Below the pieces are notes generated by a model, which saw nothing but the letters and a program-made list of their open reading frames with translations, made no database searches and had not been told where the DNA came from. A DNA stretch of 64,000 bases, taken from positions 289,232 to 353,231 of the forward strand of contig CAVUFN010000015.1 in NCBI GenBank assembly GCA_963740765.1, written 5' to 3'. Both the position numbers and the translations under genes were made by a program. This DNA comes from DATLGB01 sp963740765 (lineage in GTDB: Bacteria; Actinomycetota; Thermoleophilia; Solirubrobacterales; Solirubrobacteraceae). Positions 24,283 to 33,437 of this stretch are shown here, one piece after another; the stretch's first letter is position 1; each line of letters begins with the position of its first letter.

Positions 24283-25188
24283 TTAGATCCGCTCCTTGAC
24301 GAGGTCGGGGATGTCCTCGATGCGCTCCGCGACGACGATGCCGGCCTCGGCGAGGCGGGCGATCTTCTCCGTCGCGGTGTCCTCCTTGCCCTCGACGATG
24401 GTGCCGGCGTGGCCGAAGCTCATCCCGGGCATCTCGTCCATGAACCGGCCCGCCATGAAGGCGACGATCGGCAGACGCGAGTTGTTCTCGGTCACCCAGT
24501 CGGCGAGCTGCTTCTCCATCCGCCCGCCCGGCTCGGTGTAGATGACGATCGCCTGCGTCTCCTCGTCGGCCTCGAACAGCGGCATCAGCTCCGCGTACGT
24601 CTGGCCGATGATCGCGTCGCCGCCGATGGAGACGGCGGTCGACTGGCCGAGGCCGGCGGCCTTCAGCGTCGAGGACATCTCGGTCGTCATACCGCCGGAG
24701 CGGGAGATGACGCCGACGGAGCCGGGGGTGTAGGCCTGCGCGGCGTTCTTCGCCGGGCCGCCGATGCCGCCCATCTTGATGACGTCGGGGACGATGATGC
24801 CGAGGCAGTTGGGGCCGATGATCCGGGCGCCGGTCTCGTTGGCGCGCTCCACCATCTGGGCCACGTCGGCGCGCGGGATGCGCTCCGTGACGATGACGAT
24901 CAGCTTGACGTCGTTGTCGAGCGCCTCGAGGACCGCGTCCTTGGTGAAGGCGGGGGGAACGGTGACCACGGAGCCATCGATCGGCCCACCGTGGTGCTCG
25001 ACGGCCTGGGCGACCGTGTCGAAGACGGGGACGCCGTGGACCTCGCGGCCCAGCCGGCCCGGCGTGACGCCGCCGACGACCTTCGCGCCGGCGCCGTAGT
25101 CCAGGCACTCGCGGGTGAGGTTGACGGCCTCGCGGCCGGTGATGCCCTGGACGATGAAGGTCGTCTCGGCGTTGATCAGGATCGACAT
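24283..25188 (-). CDS. sucD: SucD-type CoA ligase alpha subunit
   Basis: A 301-residue alpha subunit of a succinate/malate-CoA ligase. The N-terminal CoA-binding Rossmann domain (TTFIVQGITGREAVNLTREC, VVGGVTPGRLG) is followed by the catalytic domain with the phosphorylated His in SFGHAGTIVEG. The ATG overlaps the sucC-like stop (ATGA). Succinyl-CoA synthetase of the TCA cycle is the default reading; malate-CoA ligase is the alternative because a malyl-CoA-lyase-type gene lies 1.5 kb away. Confidence 0.88.
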   Translation of the reverse strand: MSILINAETTFIVQGITGREAVNLTRECLDYGAGAKVVGGVTPGRLGREVHGVPVFDTVAQAVEHHGGPIDGSVVTVPPAFTKDAVLEALDNDVKLIVIVTERIPRADVAQMVERANETGARIIGPNCLGIIVPDVIKMGGIGGPAKNAAQAYTPGSVGVISRSGGMTTEMSSTLKAAGLGQSTAVSIGGDAIIGQTYAELMPLFEADEETQAIVIYTEPGGRMEKQLADWVTENNSRLPIVAFMAGRFMDEMPGMSFGHAGTIVEGKEDTATEKIARLAEAGIVVAERIEDIPDLVKERI

Positions 25189-26390
25189 CAGGCCTTCGCC
25201 CCTTCCACGGCCCGGCGGGCGGCCTCGTTGAGCGAGATTGAGCGGTCCGCGTAGGGGACGCCGTAGGCCTCGAGGATCTTGAAGCCCTCCTCCTCCCACG
25301 CGCCCGGGATGCGGAAGATCGCGATCTTCTCGCTCGGGTCGTGGCCCAGCTCCAGGCACGCCTTGATGACCCCGCGCGCGACGATGTCCACACGGGTGTT
25401 GGAGACGATCGACATCATCACGGCGATCTTGTCCACGCCCGGCTTGCTGAGCACGAGCTTGGCCAGCCCGGCCGTCTTGCGCACGGACGGGTTGCCGCCG
25501 ATCTCGCAGTAGTTGGCGGGCTTGCCGCCGTGGTTGCGGACCGCGTCGAAGAGCGTCAGCGAGCCGCCGCCCGCACCGATCACGAGGCCGAGGTCGCCGT
25601 CGAACTCGGTGACGTTGCCCGCCACACCGCGGTGATCCTGGGCGTCGACCTCCTCGCCGGCGAGCTCGAACTCCGTCGCCTCGCGCGCCTGACGGGTCTC
25701 CTCGTCGCCCACGCCGAGGTCCTTGAGCACCGCCTTCTGGCGCCCACGGGCCTCGTTCTCCATGTCCATGTGCGCATCCAGCGCGACGAACGACCCGTCG
25801 GTCAGCTTGCCGAGCGGGTTGATCTCCGCCAGCGTCATGTCGTAGTCGACGAACAGCTGCGCGAGCTTGGTGACGATCGGGGTCAGCTTGTTGAGATCGG
25901 AGCCGGTGACGCCGACGGACGCGATCAGCTCCTTGGCCATGAACGGGCTGAACGGCCGCGTGGTCTGGAAGTGCCGGCGCCCGACGCGGTCCGGCGTGTC
26001 CTCGGCGACCTGCTCGATGTCGATGCCGCCGACGTCGGAGAAGATCATCACGGGCTGCTTGTTGGTGCCGTCCCAGACGACACCCGCGTAGTACTCCTGC
26101 GCGACGTCGGCCTTCGTGTCGACCATCACGCCGCGCGGCATGTGGCCGTTGATCTCGAGCGCCAGCACGTGCTCGGCGTGCTCGGCGGCCTCCTCGGGCG
26201 TGTCGGCGAACTGGACGCCGCCCGCCTTCATCCGGCCGCCCGTGAGGACCTGGGACTTGATCACGGTCGAGCCGCCGATCTCGGCGGCGTGCGCACGCGC
26301 CTCGTCGGCGGTCGTCGCGAACCCGAACTGGGTGGTGGGGATGCCCGCGCGGCGGACGATCTCGCGGGACTCGTATTCGAAGAAGCGCAT
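25188..26390 (-). CDS. sucC: SucC-type CoA ligase beta subunit
   Basis: A 400-residue beta subunit with an N-terminal ATP-grasp domain (MRFFEYESREIVRRAGIPT, STVIKSQVLTGGRMKAGGV, LAEINPLGKLTDGSFVALDAHMDMENEA) and a C-terminal CoA-ligase domain (LVIGAGGGSLTLFDAVRNHGGKPANYCEIGGNPS). It starts at ATG 26390 and ends overlapping sucD. Together with SucD it forms the ADP/GDP-forming ligase heteromer. It is first in the operon. Confidence 0.9.
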   Translation of the reverse strand: MRFFEYESREIVRRAGIPTTQFGFATTADEARAHAAEIGGSTVIKSQVLTGGRMKAGGVQFADTPEEAAEHAEHVLALEINGHMPRGVMVDTKADVAQEYYAGVVWDGTNKQPVMIFSDVGGIDIEQVAEDTPDRVGRRHFQTTRPFSPFMAKELIASVGVTGSDLNKLTPIVTKLAQLFVDYDMTLAEINPLGKLTDGSFVALDAHMDMENEARGRQKAVLKDLGVGDEETRQAREATEFELAGEEVDAQDHRGVAGNVTEFDGDLGLVIGAGGGSLTLFDAVRNHGGKPANYCEIGGNPSVRKTAGLAKLVLSKPGVDKIAVMMSIVSNTRVDIVARGVIKACLELGHDPSEKIAIFRIPGAWEEEGFKILEAYGVPYADRSISLNEAARRAVEGAKA

Positions 26391-26428
26391 AGAGAGGCGC
26401 GGAAGCCTATTGACTCCTCAGTCGACGT

Positions 26429-26884
26429 TCAGCGGCGGTACTCGGCCAGCGGCATGCCGAAGTGCTCGTCCTCGCCTTCGTGGAAGAGCGTCCAGCCCTC
26501 TCGCTCGTAGAAGCGCCGGGCGCGACCGTGCGCCGCCGGGGTGAACAGGCGGGCAGGTCGGCCGGCGAGGAAGCGCACGGCCTCGTCGTGCAGCGCGACG
26601 GCGAGGCCGGTGCCCCACGCCGGCGGGCGCACGAAGAGGTGGCGCAGCCGGATCAGCTCCGTGTCGTCCTCCGGCACGACGTGCACGTGCCCCAGTCCCT
26701 CCGCCAGCACCGTCAGCGCGTCGGGCCGGGCGATCTCGACCCGGAAGCGCGGGAGCTGCTGCCGCTCGTCCGGCGGCTCCCAGGTCACCGGGGCGAACTC
26801 CCGGTAGCCCTCGAAGGCGCCGATCACGGTCTCGATCAGCGCCTCCGCGTCGGCTACCTCAGCTCTTCGCAGGCTCCAACCCAT
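26429..26884 (-). CDS. GNAT-family N-acetyltransferase
   Basis: A 151-residue GCN5-related acetyltransferase. The acetyl-CoA-binding region is LIRLRHLFVRPPAWGTGLAVALHDEAVRFL (about 80-109), followed by the C-terminal strand FYEREGWTLFHEGEDEHFGMPLAEYRR. It overlaps the malyl-CoA-lyase-type gene by 26 bp and is therefore co-transcribed with it. Substrate unknown. Confidence 0.85.
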   Translation of the reverse strand: MGWSLRRAEVADAEALIETVIGAFEGYREFAPVTWEPPDERQQLPRFRVEIARPDALTVLAEGLGHVHVVPEDDTELIRLRHLFVRPPAWGTGLAVALHDEAVRFLAGRPARLFTPAAHGRARRFYEREGWTLFHEGEDEHFGMPLAEYRR

Positions 26885-27917
26885 AGGCCTCGGCCAGCTC
26901 CGGGTCCTTCTCGGCCAGCATCTCGGCGAGGTCGACCATCACCTTGGACTGCTTCCAGGTGGCGTCGTCCTGCATCTTGCCGTCGAGCATGTGCACGCCG
27001 GCGCCGTCGGGGATCGCCTCGATGACGCGCTGGGCGAACTTGACCTCGTCCGGATCGGGCGAGAAGACCTTCTTGGCGATGTCGATCTGGGCGGGGTGCA
27101 GGGACCAGGCGCCGACGCAGCCGAGCAGGAAGGCCGAGCGGAACTGCGCCTCGCAGCCCTCGACGTCCTTGATGTCGCCGAACGGGCCGTAGAACGGCAG
27201 CGCGCCGACGGCGGTGCAGGCGTCGACCATGCGGGCGATCGAGTAGTGCCACGGGTCCTGCTGGTACGACGGGCGCGTCTCGCCCTCGCCGACGGGGTCG
27301 GCCAGGGTGCGGTAGCCGGGGTGGCCGCCGCCGACGCGAGTCGTCTTCATGCGCCGGGACGCGGCGAGGTCGGCCGGGCCGAAGGACATGCCCTGCATGC
27401 GCGGGGACGCGGAGGCGATCTCCTCGAGGTTGGCCACGCCCTGGGCGGTCTCCAGCAGCGCGTGGATGAGGATCGGGCGCTCGACCTTGCCCTTGGCCTC
27501 GAGCTGGGCGAGCAGGCGGTCGACGTAGTGGATGTCCCAGGCGCCCTCGACCTTCGGGACCATGACCACGTCGAGCTGGTTGCCGATCTCCGTGACCAGG
27601 GTCGTCAGGTCATCCAGCACCCACGGGGACTCCAGCGCGTTGACGCGGGTCCACAGCTGGGTCAGCCCGAGGTCGTTGGTGCGGGCGAAGTCGACGAGGC
27701 CGGCGCGCGCGGCTTCCTTGCGCTCGACGGGGACGGCGTCCTCGAGGTTGCCGAGGATGATGTCGACCTTCGGGTAGGTGTCGACCGCCTTGGCCGCCAT
27801 CTTCTCGTTGGAGAAGTCGACGAAGTGGATCATCCGGGAGGGGAGCACCGGGATCTCGCGCACGGGCTCGGGGGCGTCGATCGCGAGGGGCTTGAAGAAG
27901 TCGCGCGGGTTTCTCAT
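26859..27917 (-). CDS. mcl: Malyl-CoA / beta-methylmalyl-CoA lyase family protein
   Basis: A 352-residue HpcH/HpaI (CitE-like) lyase. It has the TIM-barrel metal and CoA motifs NLEDAVPVERKEAAR, WTRVNALESPW, PKVEGAWDIHYVD and the stretch MSFGPADLAASRRMKTTRV-GGGHPGY, which in my knowledge is typical of Mcl1-type malyl-CoA/beta-methylmalyl-CoA lyases rather than of citrate lyase subunit CitE. The expected reaction is cleavage of beta-methylmalyl-CoA to glyoxylate and propionyl-CoA, the last C-C step of the ethylmalonyl-CoA pathway. The start at 27917 gives MRNPRDFF. It is divergent from the MaoC hydratase gene across 31 bp. Confidence 0.8.
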   Translation of the reverse strand: MRNPRDFFKPLAIDAPEPVREIPVLPSRMIHFVDFSNEKMAAKAVDTYPKVDIILGNLEDAVPVERKEAARAGLVDFARTNDLGLTQLWTRVNALESPWVLDDLTTLVTEIGNQLDVVMVPKVEGAWDIHYVDRLLAQLEAKGKVERPILIHALLETAQGVANLEEIASASPRMQGMSFGPADLAASRRMKTTRVGGGHPGYRTLADPVGEGETRPSYQQDPWHYSIARMVDACTAVGALPFYGPFGDIKDVEGCEAQFRSAFLLGCVGAWSLHPAQIDIAKKVFSPDPDEVKFAQRVIEAIPDGAGVHMLDGKMQDDATWKQSKVMVDLAEMLAEKDPELAEAYGLEPAKS

Positions 27918-27931
27918 TGAGTCCCTGACCG

Positions 27932-27937
27932 TACACT
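27932..27937 (+). promoter_or_regulatory. -10-like hexamer before MaoC gene
   Basis: TACACT lies 11 nt before the ATG at 27949 in the 31-bp divergent space between the lyase and hydratase genes; both promoters must share this space. Confidence 0.4.
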
Positions 27938-27948
27938 CGCCGCCGCCT

Positions 27949-28473
27949 ATGACCGATTTCACGACAGACCAGGCCGAGCGGGAGAGCACCGGCGGCCACC
28001 CCTACGGCCGCTACCTCGAGGAGTTCGAGGTCGGCGCCGTCTACAAGCACTGGCCGGCGAAGACGGTCACCGAGTCAGACGACCACCTCTTCTGCCTCAT
28101 CACGATGAACCACCATCCGCTGCACCTCAACGACGTCTACGCCAAGGCGTCCCAGCAGGGCCGCAACGTGGTGGTCGGGCCGCTCGTCTACTCGCTCGCG
28201 CTCGGCATGAGCGTCTCCGACGTCTCCGGCAAGGCGATCGCCAACCTCGCCACGGAGGAGCTCAAGCATCCCGCGCCCGTCTTCCACGGCGACACGCTGT
28301 TCGTGGAGTCCGAGGTGCTGGAGAAGCGCGAGTCGCAGTCCAAGCCCGACCGCGGCACCGTCAAGGTCCACACCCGGGTCTACAACCAGGACGGGACGCT
28401 GGTCGCCGAGTTCAAGCGACTTGTGCTGGTACCGCGGCGCGAGGCTGGGGCCGGCGAGCCACCTCACGCGTAG
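27949..28473 (+). CDS. MaoC-family dehydratase (candidate mesaconyl-CoA hydratase)
   Basis: A 174-residue single hot-dog-fold MaoC hydratase. The fold is marked by GRYLEEFEVGAVYKHWPAKTVTESDD, LITMNHHPLHLNDVYAK with the catalytic Asp/His region, GPLVYSLALGMS and FHGDTLFVESEVLEKR. Family members next to Mcl-type lyases act as mesaconyl-CoA hydratases. Pairing with the divergent lyase supports that role, but single-domain MaoC proteins serve many pathways. Its 3' end overlaps a convergent membrane-protein gene by 62 bp. Confidence 0.82.
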   Translation: MTDFTTDQAERESTGGHPYGRYLEEFEVGAVYKHWPAKTVTESDDHLFCLITMNHHPLHLNDVYAKASQQGRNVVVGPLVYSLALGMSVSDVSGKAIANLATEELKHPAPVFHGDTLFVESEVLEKRESQSKPDRGTVKVHTRVYNQDGTLVAEFKRLVLVPRREAGAGEPPHA

Positions 28474-28969
28474 GGCGCTCGGGGACCGCCGCAGCGGTCA
28501 CGAGCCAGCCCGCGACGGCGAACAGCGCCGGCTGGGCGAAGAGGACGGCGGCGGCGAGCACCAGGGCCGCCGCCTCGAGCCTCCGGCCCACGCGCGCGTC
28601 GTGGGCGCGCCGTCCGCAGGCGGACAAGAGGCCGATGCGGACGATGCCGTGCGAGGCCTTCGCCACCAGGTGGACGACGAAGCCGGCGCCGAACAGGACC
28701 AGGCCGGGGGCGGACCAGGGGCCGCCGAAGGGGAGGCCGACCGCCAGCAGCGCCATGCTGCCGGCGTACAGGCGCCAGGCCGAAAACGGCTCGCCAGGGC
28801 GTTCCGCGCCGCCCGTGGCGATCCCGGCGGCGAAGACGAGGTACAGCGCCGTGACCGCGTGCACGGGGAGCCCGGCGTCCCCCCCGAGGAGCATCGCCAC
28901 GGCAAGCAGTGCAATCAACGGCAGGGCGCCGTCGAGCAGGGCAGGGCTCGAATGATCGCTGACGGCCAT
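28412..28969 (-). CDS. Unknown multi-pass membrane protein
   Basis: A 185-residue hydrophobic protein with about five to six predicted membrane segments (ALPLIALLAVAMLLGG, VTALYLVFAAGIATGG, LYAGSMALLAVGLPFGG, GLVLFGAGFVVHLVAK, AALVLAAAVLFAQPALFAVAGWLVTAA). No family is recognised. A short basic Arg-rich tail follows. The start at ATG 28969 comes before any membrane segment. It overlaps the MaoC gene tail-to-tail. Confidence 0.65.
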   Translation of the reverse strand: MAVSDHSSPALLDGALPLIALLAVAMLLGGDAGLPVHAVTALYLVFAAGIATGGAERPGEPFSAWRLYAGSMALLAVGLPFGGPWSAPGLVLFGAGFVVHLVAKASHGIVRIGLLSACGRRAHDARVGRRLEAAALVLAAAVLFAQPALFAVAGWLVTAAAVPERPTREVARRPQPRAAVPAQVA

Positions 28970-29080
28970 CTGTGACTCCAGATCGGCTCCGGGGTAGACC
29001 TGATCAAGCCCCGGGGGCCTTGGCTGGACGCATAGAGTCCCCGGCCCCCATCGAAGCGAATCCTTGAGGAGCAGCGACCC

Positions 29081-30886
29081 GTGACCGACGTGCCGACGAA
29101 CCACGCCAAGCTCAAGCAGTGGGTGGATGAGGTCGCCGCCTTGACCCAGGCGGCCGACGTCCACTGGTGCGATGGATCGGCCGAGGAGTACGACCAGCTC
29201 TGCCAGACCCTCGTGGATGCGGGCACCTTCGAGAAGCTCTCGGACGCCAAGCGCCCGAACTCCTACCTCGCCCTGAGCGACCCGGGGGACGTCGCTCGCG
29301 TCGAGGACCGCACCTTCATCTGCTCGGAGGACGAGCACGCCGCCGGCCCGACCAACAACTGGACGGATCCAGCCGAGATGCGGGAGAAGCTCAAGGGGCT
29401 GTTCGAGGGCGCGATGAAGGGCCGCACGATGTACGTCGTGCCGTTCTCGATGGGGCCGCTCGGCTCTCCGATCGCCGAGATCGGCGTCGAGCTCACCGAT
29501 TCCGCCTACGTGGCCGTCTCCATGCGGATCATGACCCGCATGGGCAAGGGCGCCCTCGACTGCCTGGGCGACGACGGCGACTTCATCCCCTGCCTGCACA
29601 CCGTCGGTGTGCCGCTCGCCGACGGTGAGGAGTCCTCCTCCTGGCCGTGCAACGAGGAGAAGTACATCGTTCACTTCCCCGAGACGCGCGAGATCTGGTC
29701 CTACGGCTCGGGCTACGGCGGCAACGCGCTGCTGGGCAAGAAGTGCTTCGCGCTGCGGATCGCGTCCGTGATGGCGCGCGACGAGGGCTGGCTGGCCGAG
29801 CACATGCTGATCCTCAAGGTCACCTCGCCCGAGGGCGAGAGCAAGTACGTCACCGGCGCCTTCCCGTCGGCGTGCGGCAAGACCAACTTCGCCCTGATGG
29901 TCCCGACCCTCGAGGGCTGGACCGTCGAGACGATCGGCGACGACATCTGCTGGATGAAGTTCGGCGAGGACGGGCGGCTCTACGCGATCAACCCCGAGGC
30001 CGGCTTCTTCGGCGTCGCCCCCGGCACGGGCTACTCCAACACGCCCAACGCCATGGAGGCGATCGAGAAGAACTCGATCTTCACCAACGTCGCGAAGACC
30101 GACGACGGCGACGTCTGGTGGGAGGGCATGTCCGACCCGGCGCCCGAGCACCTGACCGATTGGCACGGCAACGACTGGACGCCCGACTCGGAGACCACCG
30201 CGGCGCACCCCAACGCGCGCTTCACGGTGCCGGCCGACCAGACGCCGTCCATCGCCCCCAACTGGGACGACCCCGCCGGCGTGCCGATCGACGCGTTCCT
30301 CTTCGGCGGCCGCCGCTCCACGGTGGTGCCGCTCGTGCGCGAGGCGTTCGACTGGGAACACGGCACGTTCCTCGGCGCCACCATGGGCTCGGAGAAGACC
30401 GCAGCCGCCACGGGCGCCGTGGGCCAGTTGCGCTTCGACCCGATGGCGATGCTGCCCTTCTGCGGGTACAACATGGGCGACTACTTCGCCCACTGGCTGA
30501 AGACCGGTCAGCGCGAAGGCGCCGACCTGCCGCGCATCTTCTTCGTCAACTGGTTCCGCAAGGACCCGGAGTCGGGCCGCTTCCTATGGCCGGGCTTCGG
30601 CGAGAACTCCCGCGTGCTCGAGTGGATCTTCCGCCGCGTCGAGGGCAAGGCCGACGGCGAGGAGACGCCCGTGGGCATCATCCCGACCGCCGACGGCATC
30701 GATCTCTCCGGCCTCGACATCACCGCCGAGGCCTTCGAAGAGGTCCGCAACGTCGACCTCGACGCCCTGCGCGAGGAGCTGCCCCAGGTCCGCGAGCACC
30801 TCGAGACCTTCGGCGACGACCTTCCGCAGGGGCTGTGGAACCAGTTCGAGGCGCTCGAGCAGCGCCTCGGCGCCACCACCGCCTGA
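29081..30886 (+). CDS. pckG: Phosphoenolpyruvate carboxykinase (GTP)
   Basis: A 601-residue GTP-type PEPCK converting oxaloacetate and GTP to PEP, CO2 and GDP. The P-loop is FPSACGKTNFA (about 265-275) with the hyper-reactive Cys typical of the GTP enzyme; GYGGNALLGKKCFALR, GDDICWMKF, the GTP-binding FLFGGRRSTVVPL and FVNWFRKD are all present. The GTG start at 29081 has a GAGGAG ribosome-binding site and a TAGAGT hexamer about 42 nt upstream, so this gene, unlike many neighbours, has a true leader. It connects C4 acids from the surrounding pathways to gluconeogenesis. Confidence 0.95.
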   Translation: MTDVPTNHAKLKQWVDEVAALTQAADVHWCDGSAEEYDQLCQTLVDAGTFEKLSDAKRPNSYLALSDPGDVARVEDRTFICSEDEHAAGPTNNWTDPAEMREKLKGLFEGAMKGRTMYVVPFSMGPLGSPIAEIGVELTDSAYVAVSMRIMTRMGKGALDCLGDDGDFIPCLHTVGVPLADGEESSSWPCNEEKYIVHFPETREIWSYGSGYGGNALLGKKCFALRIASVMARDEGWLAEHMLILKVTSPEGESKYVTGAFPSACGKTNFALMVPTLEGWTVETIGDDICWMKFGEDGRLYAINPEAGFFGVAPGTGYSNTPNAMEAIEKNSIFTNVAKTDDGDVWWEGMSDPAPEHLTDWHGNDWTPDSETTAAHPNARFTVPADQTPSIAPNWDDPAGVPIDAFLFGGRRSTVVPLVREAFDWEHGTFLGATMGSEKTAAATGAVGQLRFDPMAMLPFCGYNMGDYFAHWLKTGQREGADLPRIFFVNWFRKDPESGRFLWPGFGENSRVLEWIFRRVEGKADGEETPVGIIPTADGIDLSGLDITAEAFEEVRNVDLDALREELPQVREHLETFGDDLPQGLWNQFEALEQRLGATTA

Positions 30887-30888
30887 CG

Positions 30889-31998
30889 TCAGACCGTGGC
30901 GAGCTCGACCGCGTGGCCGGGCTCGTCGCACTCGACCCGGTTGCGGCCGTTCTCCTTCGCCCGGTAGAGCGCCGCGTCGGTGCGCGCCAGCAGGTCGGCG
31001 ACGTCGATCGCCCCGCTGGCCGCGGCCACGCCGAAGCTGGCGGTGACCGGATGGTCGATGCCGTGGTCGGTCTCGCTGAGGGCGCCCCGTAGTTTCTCGG
31101 CGACGTGGGCGGCGCGGGGGAGGTCGGTGTCCGGGAGGATCGCGATCAGCTCCTCGCCGCCGTAGCGGGCCACGAAGTCGCCGCCGCGCAGGCTCGTGGC
31201 GACGGCCCGGCCGGCTGCAGCCAGCACCGCGTCGCCGCACTGGTGGCCGAACGTGTCGTTGATGGTCTTGAACCGGTCCAGGTCGAGCATCACCACGCTC
31301 AGCGGTTGCCCGGTGCGCCGTGCCTGCGCCGCCATACGGACCAGCCCGTCGTCGGCGGCGGCGCGGTTCGCCAGGCCGGTCACCGGGTCGCGGTAGGCCC
31401 GCTGCAGCGCGGCCGCGAGGCGGCGGCGGCTGTGCAGCACGCCGGCCAGGGCGACGGCGAGGGCGAGGGAGACGGCGATCAACAGGGCCTTCATCCAGAC
31501 CGGGACGGCGGCGAACAGCCGGGTGAGGGGCGCGGGCGACGGCGGGCGCGCCGGGGCCGCCGGGCCGGTGTGTCGTCGGACCGGTGCTGGGGGCGTCGCG
31601 CGGGGCGTGGCCGAGGGTCGGGTGGCGATGCGGCGCCGGCGCGCGGGCGGGGTCGCGCGTGTCGTCTGCGGTCGCACGGCTCGGGCCGGTCGCGGCAGGG
31701 TGGGCGCCGCCAGCTCGATCCCTTCCGGTGCCGCCTTCCGCGCCGGCACGCTGGTCGCAACCGCACCGAGGTTCGCGCTCGGATCGGGCGTCGGGGCGGG
31801 CGAAGGGCTCATCGGTGGCGCCTCCGGGACGAGGCTGCCGACGGTGTCGGTCACCGCAGTGGCGACATCCTGCACCGTCTTGAGCGTGTCCCCGACCAGA
31901 GGTGGGACCTGGGCACCGGCCGCCCCCGGACTCGCGAGGATGCCGGCGCACGTCAAGACGAGCCCCACGAGATGGCGGACCGCCTGGGCGCGTCGCAT
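30889..31998 (-). CDS. Diguanylate cyclase with secreted Pro-rich region
   Basis: A 369-residue GGDEF protein. A signal-like N-terminus (about 1-29) is followed by a long Pro/Arg/Ala-rich region predicted outside the cell, one membrane segment (about 167-190, WMKALLIAVSLALAVALAGVL) and a cytoplasmic GGDEF domain (DPVTGLANR, VVMLDLDRFKTINDTFGH, YGGEEL). The signature is GGEEL, an active variant, and RGGD five residues before it is an intact inhibitory I-site. It probably makes c-di-GMP in response to an external or wall signal. Confidence 0.88.
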   Translation of the reverse strand: MRRAQAVRHLVGLVLTCAGILASPGAAGAQVPPLVGDTLKTVQDVATAVTDTVGSLVPEAPPMSPSPAPTPDPSANLGAVATSVPARKAAPEGIELAAPTLPRPARAVRPQTTRATPPARRRRIATRPSATPRATPPAPVRRHTGPAAPARPPSPAPLTRLFAAVPVWMKALLIAVSLALAVALAGVLHSRRRLAAALQRAYRDPVTGLANRAAADDGLVRMAAQARRTGQPLSVVMLDLDRFKTINDTFGHQCGDAVLAAAGRAVATSLRGGDFVARYGGEELIAILPDTDLPRAAHVAEKLRGALSETDHGIDHPVTASFGVAAASGAIDVADLLARTDAALYRAKENGRNRVECDEPGHAVELATV

Positions 31999-32043
31999 GT
32001 CCGATGCATCGGACGTGGAGGCCGGTGGCTTAAGGCGTGATGG

Positions 32044-32709
32044 TCATAAGCTGACGCAAAATCGCCTGAACGCGCGACCGTCACGCACCGGCGGGCCGTG
32101 CCCGAACAGGACGACGGACGGCTCGCCGAGGTCGGCCAGCTTGCGCGCGGACTCGCGGTTGCGGGCTGGGTCGGGCGTGAAGAAGTCGTAGGGGAGCCGC
32201 AGGCCCTTCTGCATCGGCAGCAGGGAGTTGGCGGAGTTGAGGACATCGCCGACGATCAGCACCTTGTCGGCCTCGCGCCACAGCACGATGTGCCCCGCGG
32301 AGTGCCCGGGGGCATCGATCACGCGCCAGTCGCCCACGACGTCCCCGTCCACGAGCGCCCGGTCGACAGGGTGCGCGGGTCCCGTGAAGGCCCGGTCCAT
32401 GAACTGGGCAATGGGATGGGACGGTTGCAGCTCGCGGATCAGCTTCGGGTTCTCTGCGGCCGCGACGTCGCGCTCCGGCACCCAGTACGGGATCCCGAGC
32501 TCCGTGCAGACGTGGTGCGAGGCGCCCTGGTGATCCGGGTGGGCGTGGGTGAGCACGTGCGTCTTGGCCCGGCCGCGTACGCTCTTGACGATCTTCTTAC
32601 CGTCCCGCCGCGTCTGCGCGTCCACCAGCACGTCGCCGGCCAGCCACGCGTTGATCGAGTTCGGCGGGAAGCTCGGCAGCACCCAGATGTCGTCCGCGAC
32701 CTGTTTCAT
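32044..32709 (-). CDS. MBL-fold metallo-hydrolase
   Basis: A 221-residue metallo-beta-lactamase-fold hydrolase. The zinc motif is THAHPDHQGAS (about 54-64), further ligands in DAPGHSAGHIVLW and IVGDVL, and FGHGPP near the C-terminus. The pattern is that of glyoxalase-II-like or quorum/thioester hydrolases; the substrate is unknown. Stands alone between the cyclase and the TPR protein gene. Confidence 0.85.
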   Translation of the reverse strand: MKQVADDIWVLPSFPPNSINAWLAGDVLVDAQTRRDGKKIVKSVRGRAKTHVLTHAHPDHQGASHHVCTELGIPYWVPERDVAAAENPKLIRELQPSHPIAQFMDRAFTGPAHPVDRALVDGDVVGDWRVIDAPGHSAGHIVLWREADKVLIVGDVLNSANSLLPMQKGLRLPYDFFTPDPARNRESARKLADLGEPSVVLFGHGPPVRDGRAFRRFCVSL

Positions 32710-32777
32710 GTCGCGGATTCAACCGCATCCACTTCACTGGAGGCAGACGATCGCCAGAGGCGAGGGGAGCATCACGT

Positions 32778-33434
32778 ATGGATGAGAAGGACGCAATAGG
32801 CGCGCTGGTCAGCGACCTGCACTGGCAGATCGATCAGATGGGCCCGCGCAACATCAAGGACAACTCCGGCAAGCCGTACACGCCGGCCTATTACAAACGC
32901 GGCCTGCAGAGCGCGATGGACCGCGGGGGCCTGGCCGTCGCGGAGTACGTGCGCGGGTACCTGTACCGCTCACCCAGCGACGGCTACAAGAAGCTCGCGG
33001 ACGCGGATTCGCTCGACCTCGCCTGCGAGGCGCTGGTCGCGGACGACTCCAAGTCCTACGCCCACCTGTTCACCGACGACGACCGGGCCGCGGCCCGCAA
33101 GCGCCTGGCGCCGCACCAGGCCTCGATCGAGGCCCGCAAGCAGGGGATCCAGGATCGGATCGCCGCCATGCGCAAAGCGCTTCCGGCCGACCTCGACGCC
33201 CTCCGGGCCGAGGCGGATGCGCGCAGCGATCCCGAGGACGCCGTCGCCATCAACTCGGAGATCCTCGAGCGCGACCCGGAGGACGCGGTCGCCCTCAACC
33301 GGCTGGGCCGGGCGTTCGAGGCCCTGGGACACCTCCACGAGGCCAGGGACGTGTTCCAGCGGGCCCTCGCGGTGGATCCTGGCAATTCGATCGCCGCGGG
33401 ACGCCTGAAGCGCCTCAGTCGCCGCGAGCGGTAG
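32778..33434 (+). CDS. Unknown protein with C-terminal TPR repeats
   Basis: A 218-residue protein. Residues 1-130 are a helical domain without a recognised family (LVSDLHWQIDQMGPRN, YYKRGLQSAMDRGGLAVAEYVRGYL). Residues about 145-215 show two tetratricopeptide repeats (AINSEILERDPEDAVALNRLGRAFEALGHLHEARDVFQRALAVDPGN), a protein-protein interaction module. No signal or membrane segment. Function unknown. Confidence 0.75.
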   Translation: MDEKDAIGALVSDLHWQIDQMGPRNIKDNSGKPYTPAYYKRGLQSAMDRGGLAVAEYVRGYLYRSPSDGYKKLADADSLDLACEALVADDSKSYAHLFTDDDRAAARKRLAPHQASIEARKQGIQDRIAAMRKALPADLDALRAEADARSDPEDAVAINSEILERDPEDAVALNRLGRAFEALGHLHEARDVFQRALAVDPGNSIAAGRLKRLSRRER

Positions 33435-33437
33435 CGC

